Positions 54,926 through 62,562 of a DNA stretch of 64,000 nucleotides are shown piece by piece. Below the pieces are notes generated by a model. That model did not search any database. It saw only the letters and a list, made by a program, of their open reading frames with translations, and was not told the DNA's origin. Location of the stretch: assembly GCA_023266355.1 (NCBI GenBank), contig JAHFQM010000006.1, positions 124,001 to 188,000 of the forward strand, read 5' to 3'. Origin of the DNA: Aquabacterium sp. GTDB lineage: Bacteria > Pseudomonadota > Gammaproteobacteria > Burkholderiales > Burkholderiaceae_C. How positions within the stretch are numbered: the stretch's first letter is position 1; every line of letters starts with the position of its first letter. A program made the position numbers and the translations under genes.

Positions 54926-57900
54926 GTGTGGACGTCGAGCCCGATTCGGCGTCTGCTCCCGACGCCGCTGCGCAGCAGTCGCAGCTTGTCGCCGTGCGCG
55001 TGCTGACAGGCGCTGGCGGTGTGCTGGCCCGGCTGGCGCGCGCCCTGCTGCTCTTGCCGCTGCTGGCCGTGTCGGCCGTGGCCGCGCTTTGGGCCCTGGC
55101 CCACGGCGAGGCCTTCAGCGGCTGGCTGGTGCGGCAGGTGCCGGGCGTGACCGTCACGCAGGCCCGTGGCGCGCTGCTGGGCGATTTCAGTGCCGACCGC
55201 GTCGACGTGGCCTTGCCCCGCGGCGGGCGGCTGTGGCTGGTGGCACCGCGCTGGCAAGGCCTGCGCCTGGTGCTGGACCCCAGCGCGCGTTTCGGCCTGG
55301 GCGTGCGCGCAGAGGCCGTGTCGGTGCAGCGCCTGGACCTGGATTGGGTGAGCGACCCGGCCAGCCCGCCCGCGACCGCGCCGGACAGCCTGCGCCTGCC
55401 GCTGACGGTGAGCATCCCGACGGTGCGCGTGGACGAAGCCCGCAGTGCCCTGTGGGGCGCGCCTTTGCAACAGCTGCGCTTGTCGCTGCAATCGCGCGAT
55501 GACGCCCACCAAGTGCAGTTGCAGTCGCTGGACTGGTCGGGCTGGCAACTGGGGCCGCAGGGTGCCAGCTTGCGCCTGGGCACGTCCGCACCCTTGCCCG
55601 TTCAGCTGTCGGTGGTGGCCGTGGCGCAGACGGCGCCTGGCTCTGCGGTGGGCCCGGTTGGTGTCGATGTGGGGGCTGGTGCAGATGCAGGTGCGGCGGT
55701 GCCATCCCTGCCTGGCGAGCTGCGTTTGCAAGCGCAAGGGCCTTTGAGCGACCTGCGCCTGCAGGGCCTGGCACGTTGGGCCGAGGTGCGTGGCGAGCAG
55801 CCCCAGCTGGACCTGGAAGCGCGCCTGCAACCCTTCGCGGCCTGGCCGCTGGCGCAGGCTCGCGTGGTGGCGCGTGCGCTGGACCTCTCGGCCTTGCAGC
55901 CGGGACGGGGTGCGCTGAACCAGGTGGGTGCGCCGCAGGCCTGGCCACGCACCCGCCTGGATGGCGCGTTGACCTTGGCGCCCAGCGGGGCCCGTGGCCT
56001 GGCCCTGGACATCGACCTGCGCAATGCCGGCGCCACCGCATGGGGGCAAGGTGGCCTGCCGCTGCTGGGCCTGACGGGGCGGCTGGTGGTGCCTGAGGCC
56101 CAGAGGGTGGCGCAGGGGACACCTGCGAAGGCGCCGGCAGGATCAAGCCCCGACACCGCTTGGACCGCGGCCCTGCAGCACGCCAGCGCAGACCTGCGCC
56201 TGTCCTTGCCCACCCTGTCCGGGCTGGCACCGGCCACGGTGGCGTTGCAAGGCGCATGGGGCGCGGGCGAAGCGCTGCGCCTGACGCTGGATGGCGTGCA
56301 GCCGCAGGCCTTGCACGGCGCGGCACCGCCGCTGCGCCTGCAAGGCGAGCTGCGTTTGCAGCCGCAGTGGGAGTCTGCGCCGACATCGACATCGACATCG
56401 ACATCGACATCACCAGCGCCCCGCGAGCAGGCCGTCGCCCGAGCCGCGCCCACCACGCCCACCGCGCCGGCCACAGCCGGCCTGCAGCGCGTTCAGATCG
56501 ACGCCCACCTCAGCGGTACCTTTGGCCGCGAGCACGCCCAGCGCGCTCAGGCCGCGTCCTGGCCGGCGGCCCGCCAGCCCATCGCGCTGGACCTCGATGG
56601 CGCGTGGCGCCCGGAGATGTGGTCTGTGCGGTCTTTGCGCCTGCGCACGGGCGAGACGTCATCCGCGAAGCCGGGCAGCGAGGCCAGCTTGCGCGAGGCC
56701 AGCCTGCGCTGGCGCGGCCCGCAGGCCTGGCAGGCCCAGGGGGAGCTGGCCGTCGAGCGCTTCGACCCCCAGGTCTGGCTGCCCTGGCCCCAGGGCATGG
56801 ACCGGCGCAACAGCCTGTCTGCGCAAGGCCGCTTCGACATCGACCAGCGCGGCCACGGGCAGGCCGATCTGTCGCTCCTGCCCGGCACCCTGGCCGGCTT
56901 GCCTGTGCGGGGCGAAGTGCACTGGCGGGCCAGCGAGGCCGCGGCCATGCAGCTCCAAGCGGACCTGGATGTGGCGGGCAACCAGGTGCGGGCGCAAGGG
57001 CAGGGCACGGCCCAGCAGCCCCTCCACGGTGCCTGGCAGGTGCAGGTGGCGGCGGGGCAGCTGCAGGCCCTGAGCCCCTTGGCACCGCTGCTCGGCCTGC
57101 GGCAGCTCCAGGGCGCTGTGCAAGCCGATGCCCGCTGGCAAGGTGGCTGGCCACCGCGAGACAGCCAAGGCACGCTCAGTGCCCGTGACTTGCGCCTGAC
57201 CCGCAGCGATGGCTCGGCCGTGTCCCTGGCGTCGGCGCTGGGCGACTGGCGTTGGGGTGGGGTGGGGGCTGGTGGCACGCTGGCGTCCATGCCCTTGCAC
57301 CTGCAGGCCAAGTTGCAAGGTCTGCGCACCAGCGGTTTGCAGATCGACCAGGCCCAGGCGACGCTGGGCGGCAGCCTCTCGGCCCACCAGCTTCGCCTGG
57401 AGGGCGATGGCCGCGTGTTGCCCTCGCCAGGTGCGACCGCGGGCGCTGGCAGCAGCGCACCGGGTCACCTGGTGCTGGCCCTGGACGGCGCTTGGCAGGG
57501 CGGCCGGCCCGATGGCCAGGCCACGCCGGCTGGGGCGTCGGTGTGGCGCGGGCGGCTCCAGCAAGCCAGCGTGAGCGCCAGCACCTCGCCAACGGCCCTC
57601 TCTGCGCAGAGCCCAGGTCCCAGCGCATCGCCGCTGGCCCAGGCACCCGCGTGGTTCCAGGCCCAACCCACCGACATCACCTGGCAGCAGGGCCCGGGTG
57701 GGCGCAGCCTGGTGGTCCAGCCCACGCGCTTGCAGCTCATGGGGGCCGAGCTCACGGTCGAGCGCCTGAGCTGGCAAGGTGGCGCATCCACGACCTCGCC
57801 CACACCCCCGCCGGCCGTTGCCGCTGCGCAGGCCACCCCGACCAACGACACCCAGCTCGACCTCCTGGTGCGCCTGGCACCGCTGAACCTGCCGCAGTGG

Positions 57901-59568
57901 CTGGCGCGCTGGCAACCGCAGGCCGGCTGGGGCGGGGACCTCACGGTGGGCGGGCAGCTGCGTGCGCTGCGCCAACCCGGACGGCCCTGGGAGATCGACG
58001 CCGAGCTGGCGCGTCAGGCGGGTGACGTCACCCTGTCCGAGCCCACGGTGGAGGGCCAGACGGCCCAGCGCCTGGGCCTGCGCGAGGCCCGCGCCAGCCT
58101 CAGCGTGCGCAACGGCCTGTGGACCTTGCAGCAAACGCTGGACGGCCGTGTGCTGGGGCGCTTGTCCGGCCGCCAGACCGTCCAAGCGCATGACCCGATG
58201 GCGTTGCCGCAGGCCGACGCCGCCTTGTCTGGCGAGGTGGACATGCAGGTGGCCAGCCTGCGCCCCCTGGCCACCTGGGCCCCGGCGGGCTGGCGCCTCA
58301 ATGGCCAGTTGCAGGCCCGCGCCCAGATCGGCGGCACGCTCGGTGCGCCGCGCTGGTCGGGCTGGGTGCAGGGCGAACAACTCGCGATCTCGCAGTCCCT
58401 GCTGGGCGTGCACCTGAGCGAAGGCCAGTTGCGCATCGACCTCGACGGCGAACGCGCCCGGCTGACGCGCTTCGTGGCCTCGGGCGGGCCGCAGGGCGGG
58501 CGCGTGCTGGCCGATGGCGAGGCCACGCTGGGCGCGTCACCGCAGCTGAAGCTGCACGTGCAGGCCGAGCGCTTCGCGGCGCTGCAGCGCATCGACCGGC
58601 GCATCGTGCTCAGTGGCGACACCCAGGCCACCGTGGGCGCCGACAGCTTGCAGGTGCGTGGCCGCGTCCAGATCGACGAAGGCCTCATCGACATCGGCCA
58701 TGCCAGCGCCCCGACCTTGGGCGATGACGTGACCGTGCGCCGCCGCCCGGGGGCGCAGCCTGACGATGGCGATGCGGCCTCGTCCGACAGCGGCAACGGG
58801 AATGGCAATGGCAATGGCAAGTCCACCGGCAACGGCCAGCGCAAGGTCGATGCCGACATCGCCCTGGACCTGGGCCAGCAGCTGCGCCTCAAGGGCCACG
58901 GCCTGGACGGCCTGCTGGTGGGCCAGTTGCAGGTGAGCACGCCGTCGAACAAGCCGTCCATCAAGGGCGTGGTCAAGCTCTCGCAAGGCACTTTTGCGGC
59001 CTACGGCCAGAAGCTGCGCATCGAGCGCAGCACCATCACCTTCACCGGCCTGATCGACAACCCGCGCCTGGACATCCTCGCCATGCGCCCGCAACTGCCC
59101 ACGGCCGATGAGAGCGATGTGCGCGTGGGCGTGCGCATCACCGGCACGGCGCTGGACCCGCGCATCCGGCTGTACTCAGAGCCCTCGCTGACGGAGACGG
59201 AGCAGCTGTCCTGGCTGGTGCTGGGGCGTGCGCCCACGGGCCTGGGTGGCGCCGACATCGGCCTGCTGCAATCGGCCGCGGTGGCCTTGCTGTCGGGCGA
59301 CAGCCGGGAGGGCTTGACGGACAAGGTCATCGGCCTGCTGGGCCTGGACAACCTCTCGGTGCGCCAGAGCGAGGGCACGGTGCGCGACACCGTGGTCAAT
59401 GTGGGCAAGCAGGTCTCGCGCCACTGGTACGTGGGCTACGAGCGCAACCTCAACGCCACGGGCGGCAACTGGCAGCTCATCTACGCCTTGGCGCAGCGCT
59501 TCAAGCTGCGCGCCCAGGCGGGTGAAGACAATGCGGTGGACTTGATCTGGCAGTGGCGCTGGGACTGA
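54922..59568 (+). CDS. tamB: TamB inner-membrane translocation protein
   Basis: 1548 residues from a GTG at 54922 that overlaps the tamA stop (GTGA); an ATG at 54889 is another option. One N-terminal membrane segment (about 46-70, RALLLLPLLAVSAVAALWAL), a long beta-rich AsmA/DUF490-type body with many LQ and LR repeats, and the conserved TamB C-terminal domain (ALDLGQQLRLKGHGLDGLLVGQL near 1315, GTFAAYGQKLRIERSTITFTGLIDNPRLDILAMR, then SWLVLGRAPTGLG). It forms the periplasm-spanning groove for lipid or protein transport. It holds two short low-complexity tracts, (ST)n near 490 and (NG)n near 1293. Confidence 0.92.
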   Translation: MSVDVEPDSASAPDAAAQQSQLVAVRVLTGAGGVLARLARALLLLPLLAVSAVAALWALAHGEAFSGWLVRQVPGVTVTQARGALLGDFSADRVDVALPRGGRLWLVAPRWQGLRLVLDPSARFGLGVRAEAVSVQRLDLDWVSDPASPPATAPDSLRLPLTVSIPTVRVDEARSALWGAPLQQLRLSLQSRDDAHQVQLQSLDWSGWQLGPQGASLRLGTSAPLPVQLSVVAVAQTAPGSAVGPVGVDVGAGADAGAAVPSLPGELRLQAQGPLSDLRLQGLARWAEVRGEQPQLDLEARLQPFAAWPLAQARVVARALDLSALQPGRGALNQVGAPQAWPRTRLDGALTLAPSGARGLALDIDLRNAGATAWGQGGLPLLGLTGRLVVPEAQRVAQGTPAKAPAGSSPDTAWTAALQHASADLRLSLPTLSGLAPATVALQGAWGAGEALRLTLDGVQPQALHGAAPPLRLQGELRLQPQWESAPTSTSTSTSTSPAPREQAVARAAPTTPTAPATAGLQRVQIDAHLSGTFGREHAQRAQAASWPAARQPIALDLDGAWRPEMWSVRSLRLRTGETSSAKPGSEASLREASLRWRGPQAWQAQGELAVERFDPQVWLPWPQGMDRRNSLSAQGRFDIDQRGHGQADLSLLPGTLAGLPVRGEVHWRASEAAAMQLQADLDVAGNQVRAQGQGTAQQPLHGAWQVQVAAGQLQALSPLAPLLGLRQLQGAVQADARWQGGWPPRDSQGTLSARDLRLTRSDGSAVSLASALGDWRWGGVGAGGTLASMPLHLQAKLQGLRTSGLQIDQAQATLGGSLSAHQLRLEGDGRVLPSPGATAGAGSSAPGHLVLALDGAWQGGRPDGQATPAGASVWRGRLQQASVSASTSPTALSAQSPGPSASPLAQAPAWFQAQPTDITWQQGPGGRSLVVQPTRLQLMGAELTVERLSWQGGASTTSPTPPPAVAAAQATPTNDTQLDLLVRLAPLNLPQWLARWQPQAGWGGDLTVGGQLRALRQPGRPWEIDAELARQAGDVTLSEPTVEGQTAQRLGLREARASLSVRNGLWTLQQTLDGRVLGRLSGRQTVQAHDPMALPQADAALSGEVDMQVASLRPLATWAPAGWRLNGQLQARAQIGGTLGAPRWSGWVQGEQLAISQSLLGVHLSEGQLRIDLDGERARLTRFVASGGPQGGRVLADGEATLGASPQLKLHVQAERFAALQRIDRRIVLSGDTQATVGADSLQVRGRVQIDEGLIDIGHASAPTLGDDVTVRRRPGAQPDDGDAASSDSGNGNGNGNGKSTGNGQRKVDADIALDLGQQLRLKGHGLDGLLVGQLQVSTPSNKPSIKGVVKLSQGTFAAYGQKLRIERSTITFTGLIDNPRLDILAMRPQLPTADESDVRVGVRITGTALDPRIRLYSEPSLTETEQLSWLVLGRAPTGLGGADIGLLQSAAVALLSGDSREGLTDKVIGLLGLDNLSVRQSEGTVRDTVVNVGKQVSRHWYVGYERNLNATGGNWQLIYALAQRFKLRAQAGEDNAVDLIWQWRWD
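56381..56410 (+). repeat. Hexanucleotide tandem repeat in tamB
   Basis: Five copies of CGACAT in a row, coding the alternating Ser-Thr tract near residue 490. Copy-number changes would stay in frame, altering only linker length. Confidence 0.8.
58796..58820 (+). repeat. Short AATGGC-type tandem repeat in tamB
   Basis: Imperfect repeat of GGCAAT/GGAAAT hexamers coding a Gly-Asn tract near residue 1293, within the linker before the conserved C-terminal domain. It follows a Ser/Asp-rich stretch (DDGDAASSDSGNG). Confidence 0.6.
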
Positions 59569-59572
59569 GCCG

Positions 59573-59585
59573 GGCCATCCTGGCC
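59573..59585. terminator. Hairpin in the tamB/DUF3422 convergent gap
   Basis: GGCCA-TCC-TGGCC, a 5-bp stem with a 3-base loop, flanked by CCGG on each side, in the 27-bp gap between convergent stops. No T-run. Confidence 0.25.
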
Positions 59586-59595
59586 ATCCGGGATA

Positions 59596-60963
59596 TCAGT
59601 GCCCGGCGTGCAGCTTCTTGTGCAACTGCCGCGTGCCCCACCAGATGCCCAGCAGCACCAGCGGGATGAGCGCTCCGGCCAGCAGCTCGGGGTTGACCGG
59701 CAGGCCCGCGGCCTTGCCCGCCTTGCCCAGGTACAGGATCAGGCTGACCACGTAGTAGGCGATGGCCGCGATCGACAGGCCTTCCACCGTGGTTTGCAGG
59801 CGCAATTGCAGCTCCTGCCCGCGCGTGAGCTTTTCCAGCAGCGTCTGGTTTTGCGACTCGGTGGCGATGTCCACGCGCGTGCGCAGCAGCGCGCTGGCGC
59901 GCTCGATGCGCTGCGACAGCGAGCTCAGGCGCTGGGCCGTGGCCTGCACCGTCGCCATCGCCGGTGACACCCGCCGCAGCACGAACTCGCCCACCGTTTG
60001 CGTACCGGGGATGGGGGTTTCGCGCAGTTGCTCGATGCGTTGCTCGACCAGGGCGTAGTAGGCCTGCGTGGCCGTGAAGCGGTAGAGGTGGGTGGCCGTG
60101 GCGCGCTCCACCGTGGCGGCCAGCGCGATGAGCTTGTCCAGCAGCTCCTGGTCGGAGGCGTCCTTGTTTTCCATGCGCGCAGTGATCTCGGCCAGGCGGG
60201 CTTCGGCGTCACCGAGCATGGGCGCCAGCGCCTTGGCCACGGGCAGGCCGCGCAGGGCCATCAGGCGGTAGGTTTCCAGCTCCAGCAGGCGCTGCGAGAT
60301 GCGGCCCACGCGCTGCTCCGAGGTGTTGGTCGGTGAGATGACCAGCAGGCGCTCGAAGCCGCTGTCGCGCAGGCGGAAGTCCGTCATGGCGCACGAGCGG
60401 CGGATGCCCATCAGCGAGGCCAGGGTGTCGCGGCCATCGAACCAGGGCGCGGCGGTGGCGCGCATGGCCGCGGTGTCATCGACATCGCCGTGCAGCATGG
60501 CCATCATGATGGCGGCCACCGTTTTGCCGGGGATGCCGGCCAGCCAGGCCACATCGACCGCCAGCGAGCGCATCAGCGCGGCTTCGTGGGCGCCATCGGT
60601 GTGATCGCCGTCGGTGCCCGCGGCCAGGGCCTCATCGGGCAGGGTTTGGACGATGGAGTAGCGGCTGAACTCGGTGTGGCGCTCCCACTTGAGCGTGTGG
60701 TCGGCAAAGCGCAGGCGCACGAAGTTGCCCGACAGCGCCTGCAGCGGCAGGTCTTGCTGGCCGGGCAGGGCGCGCAGGTGGGCCCATTCGTCCTCGCGGC
60801 TCACGCCCTCGTTGAGCACGGCCACGTAGACCACCAGGGCCGGCAGGCGGATGCGGGCCGGTGGGCGGGCATGGACCTCGTTGTGCAGCAGCTCGCGCTG
60901 GGCGTCGTCGGTGGGCAGGGCGCGGGGGAGGGCGCACGGCAGGGAGCTTGGGCGGGCGTCCAT
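59596..60963 (-). CDS. DUF3422 family membrane protein
   Basis: 455 residues. The start ELLHNEVHARPPARIRLPALVVYVAVL and FVRLRFADHTLKWERHTEFSRYSIV near 86-110 are the marks of DUF3422. The middle has RVGRISQRLLELETYRLMALRGLPVAKALAPML and TQAYYALVEQRIEQLRETPIPGTQTVGEFVLRRVSPAMATVQAT, a helical, possibly coiled-coil region. Two membrane segments near the C-terminus (about 387-405 and 422-442). The role is unknown. It lies 9 bp after the CsoR-like gene on the same strand. Confidence 0.85.
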   Translation of the reverse strand: MDARPSSLPCALPRALPTDDAQRELLHNEVHARPPARIRLPALVVYVAVLNEGVSREDEWAHLRALPGQQDLPLQALSGNFVRLRFADHTLKWERHTEFSRYSIVQTLPDEALAAGTDGDHTDGAHEAALMRSLAVDVAWLAGIPGKTVAAIMMAMLHGDVDDTAAMRATAAPWFDGRDTLASLMGIRRSCAMTDFRLRDSGFERLLVISPTNTSEQRVGRISQRLLELETYRLMALRGLPVAKALAPMLGDAEARLAEITARMENKDASDQELLDKLIALAATVERATATHLYRFTATQAYYALVEQRIEQLRETPIPGTQTVGEFVLRRVSPAMATVQATAQRLSSLSQRIERASALLRTRVDIATESQNQTLLEKLTRGQELQLRLQTTVEGLSIAAIAYYVVSLILYLGKAGKAAGLPVNPELLAGALIPLVLLGIWWGTRQLHKKLHAGH

Positions 60964-60972
60964 GTGGCGTCC

Positions 60973-61311
60973 TCAGCGCAACTTGCCGAGCATGGCTTCC
61001 ATCTGGTCGAGCACGGCGTCCACGACTTCGGCGGTGTGGGCCGCGGTGGGCGAGGTGGCCGATGCTGCCGATGAGGCCGTGTCACCGGCGTCTGCCGAAA
61101 CCAGACGCTCGTTGAGCTCCTGCGCCATCAGGCAGCGCACCATGCGCAGCCAGGTGCTGTCCAGCGCCTTGCGCACGGCCGACATCTGCACGGCAACCGG
61201 CTGGCAGGGCTCGCCCGCCTCGATCATGCGCTGGATGCCACGCAGCTGCCCTTCGGCGCGCTTGAGGCGGTTGAGGATGTCGGTGCGGGCGTCGTTGTCC
61301 AGGGTGGCCAT
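60973..61311 (-). CDS. CsoR/FrmR-family transcriptional regulator with atypical ligands
   Basis: 112 residues, with the family start MATLDNDARTDILNRLKRAEGQLRGIQRMIEAGEPC. The first conserved Cys is C36. Aligned by the AVRKAL helix, the position of the second ligand (His in RcnR and FrmR) is Leu here, and a Cys (C60) sits one residue earlier. The third ligand position is not His or Cys. A 25-residue Ala/Ser/Thr insert ([20 protein letters not shown]) near 73-92 is unusual. The signal (metal, formaldehyde, persulfide) cannot be named. Probably represses its own unit with the DUF3422 gene 9 bp downstream. Confidence 0.75.
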   Translation of the reverse strand: MATLDNDARTDILNRLKRAEGQLRGIQRMIEAGEPCQPVAVQMSAVRKALDSTWLRMVRCLMAQELNERLVSADAGDTASSAASATSPTAAHTAEVVDAVLDQMEAMLGKLR

Positions 61312-61393
61312 GGGCTGGGAGGTGTTGGCAGACCGCGCAGTCTAGGCATACCCGGCGGGGTAGGCAAGGGTGTTGGCCCTGATCAACCGGGGA

Positions 61394-61774
61394 TCAGCCG
61401 GGGATCAGCACGCTGACCTCGGGCCGCGCCGGGTCGTGGAAAACCTTGACGCGCGCACCCACGGGGTAAGGCGCCAGGGCCTGTTCGGCTTCTTCGCGGC
61501 TGAAATAGTGGCGGCCGAAGGCCTGCAGGCGGTTGCCCTCGTGGGTCACGCCCTGAACGCTGTAGCGAAAGCGCACTTCGGCCATCCAGTCGTTTTTGCC
61601 GGCTTCGGGCTCGCCCGACTGGGCGTTGAAGGGCCTGGCGCGGGACTCGGTGATTTCGCCCTCCACGCTGGGCCACTGCGGGCTGGCCTGCTTGATCTGC
61701 CAGGCGCGCCAGGCCAGGAAACAGAAGGCCAGCACGAAGGCGGCGACGATGTACTTGCCAAGTTGATCGGGCAT
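61394..61774 (-). CDS. DUF3592-type small membrane protein
   Basis: 126 residues from the ATG at 61774 (MPDQLGKYIVAAFVLAFCFL). One N-terminal membrane segment (about 9-26), then a domain with PSVEGEITESRARPF, AEVRFRYSVQGVTHEGNRLQAFGRHYFSREEAEQALAPYPVGARVKVFHDPARPEVSVLIPG, which matches DUF3592. Function unknown. The frame upstream of the ATG is His-rich shadow. Confidence 0.78.
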   Translation of the reverse strand: MPDQLGKYIVAAFVLAFCFLAWRAWQIKQASPQWPSVEGEITESRARPFNAQSGEPEAGKNDWMAEVRFRYSVQGVTHEGNRLQAFGRHYFSREEAEQALAPYPVGARVKVFHDPARPEVSVLIPG

Positions 61775-61904
61775 GGGGGCATTGTGCCTGTGCCCAGGCG
61801 GGTGCCGATGCCTGTGGTGTGCATGCGGTGTGTGTGAGCGGCGTGTCGGCGGCGTGCATGGCTTTTTGGGCGAAGATGCAGGCCGCACCCGCAGTGACAT
61901 CGCC

Positions 61905-62525
61905 ATGACGCCCCCCACCGACACCCCCCGCAGCGCCGAACACAGCCCTTTTTATGCCCACCTCGCCCGCCTGCGCTACATCAAGCGCTGGGGCCTGATG
62001 CGCAATGCCGAAGAGGAGGATGTGGCCCAGCACAGCTGGGAGGTCGCGGTGCTGGCGCATGCGCTGGCCGTCATCAGCCGGGACGTCTTCCAGCAGCCGG
62101 TGGACCCCAACGCCGTGGCCGCGCGCGCGCTGTTCCACGATGCCACCGAGGCCATCACGGGCGATTTGCCCACGCCGGTCAAGTACTCGCCGGCCATGCG
62201 CCACGCCACGGCCAACCTCGAAGGCGAGGTCTGCCGCGAGATGGTGTCCCTGTTGCCGGCGGCACTGCGGCCGTCGATGTCTGCCGTGATGGACCACGCG
62301 CACTGGCCTGCCCATGAGGCAGCGCTGGTCAAGACCGCCGACCGCCTTGCCGCCTGGCTCAAGTGCCAGGCCGAGTTGCGTTTCGGCAACCCCGAGTTCG
62401 CGCAGGCCGAGCAGCAGATCCGCCGCAAGCTCGACGAGCACATGACGCCCGAGCTGCGCTACTTCCTCGACACCTTCGCGCCGGCCTTCGCCCTCACGCT
62501 CGACTCGCTGATGCAAGGCGAGTGA
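61905..62525 (+). CDS. yfbR: 5'-deoxynucleotidase YfbR-like
   Basis: 206 residues. HD-domain landmarks: RLRYIKRWGLMRN, VAQHSWEVAVLAHAL (first His near 42), and LFHDATEAITGDLPTPVKY (the HD pair near 76-77 and the conserved E and D), then KTADRLAAWLKC. YfbR removes phosphate from deoxynucleoside 5'-monophosphates in the cytoplasm. Divergent from the DUF3592 gene. Confidence 0.92.
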   Translation: MTPPTDTPRSAEHSPFYAHLARLRYIKRWGLMRNAEEEDVAQHSWEVAVLAHALAVISRDVFQQPVDPNAVAARALFHDATEAITGDLPTPVKYSPAMRHATANLEGEVCREMVSLLPAALRPSMSAVMDHAHWPAHEAALVKTADRLAAWLKCQAELRFGNPEFAQAEQQIRRKLDEHMTPELRYFLDTFAPAFALTLDSLMQGE

Positions 62526-62562
62526 GGCGGGGCAGGGCGCCGGCGTGGGCTCAGGCTCAGCG

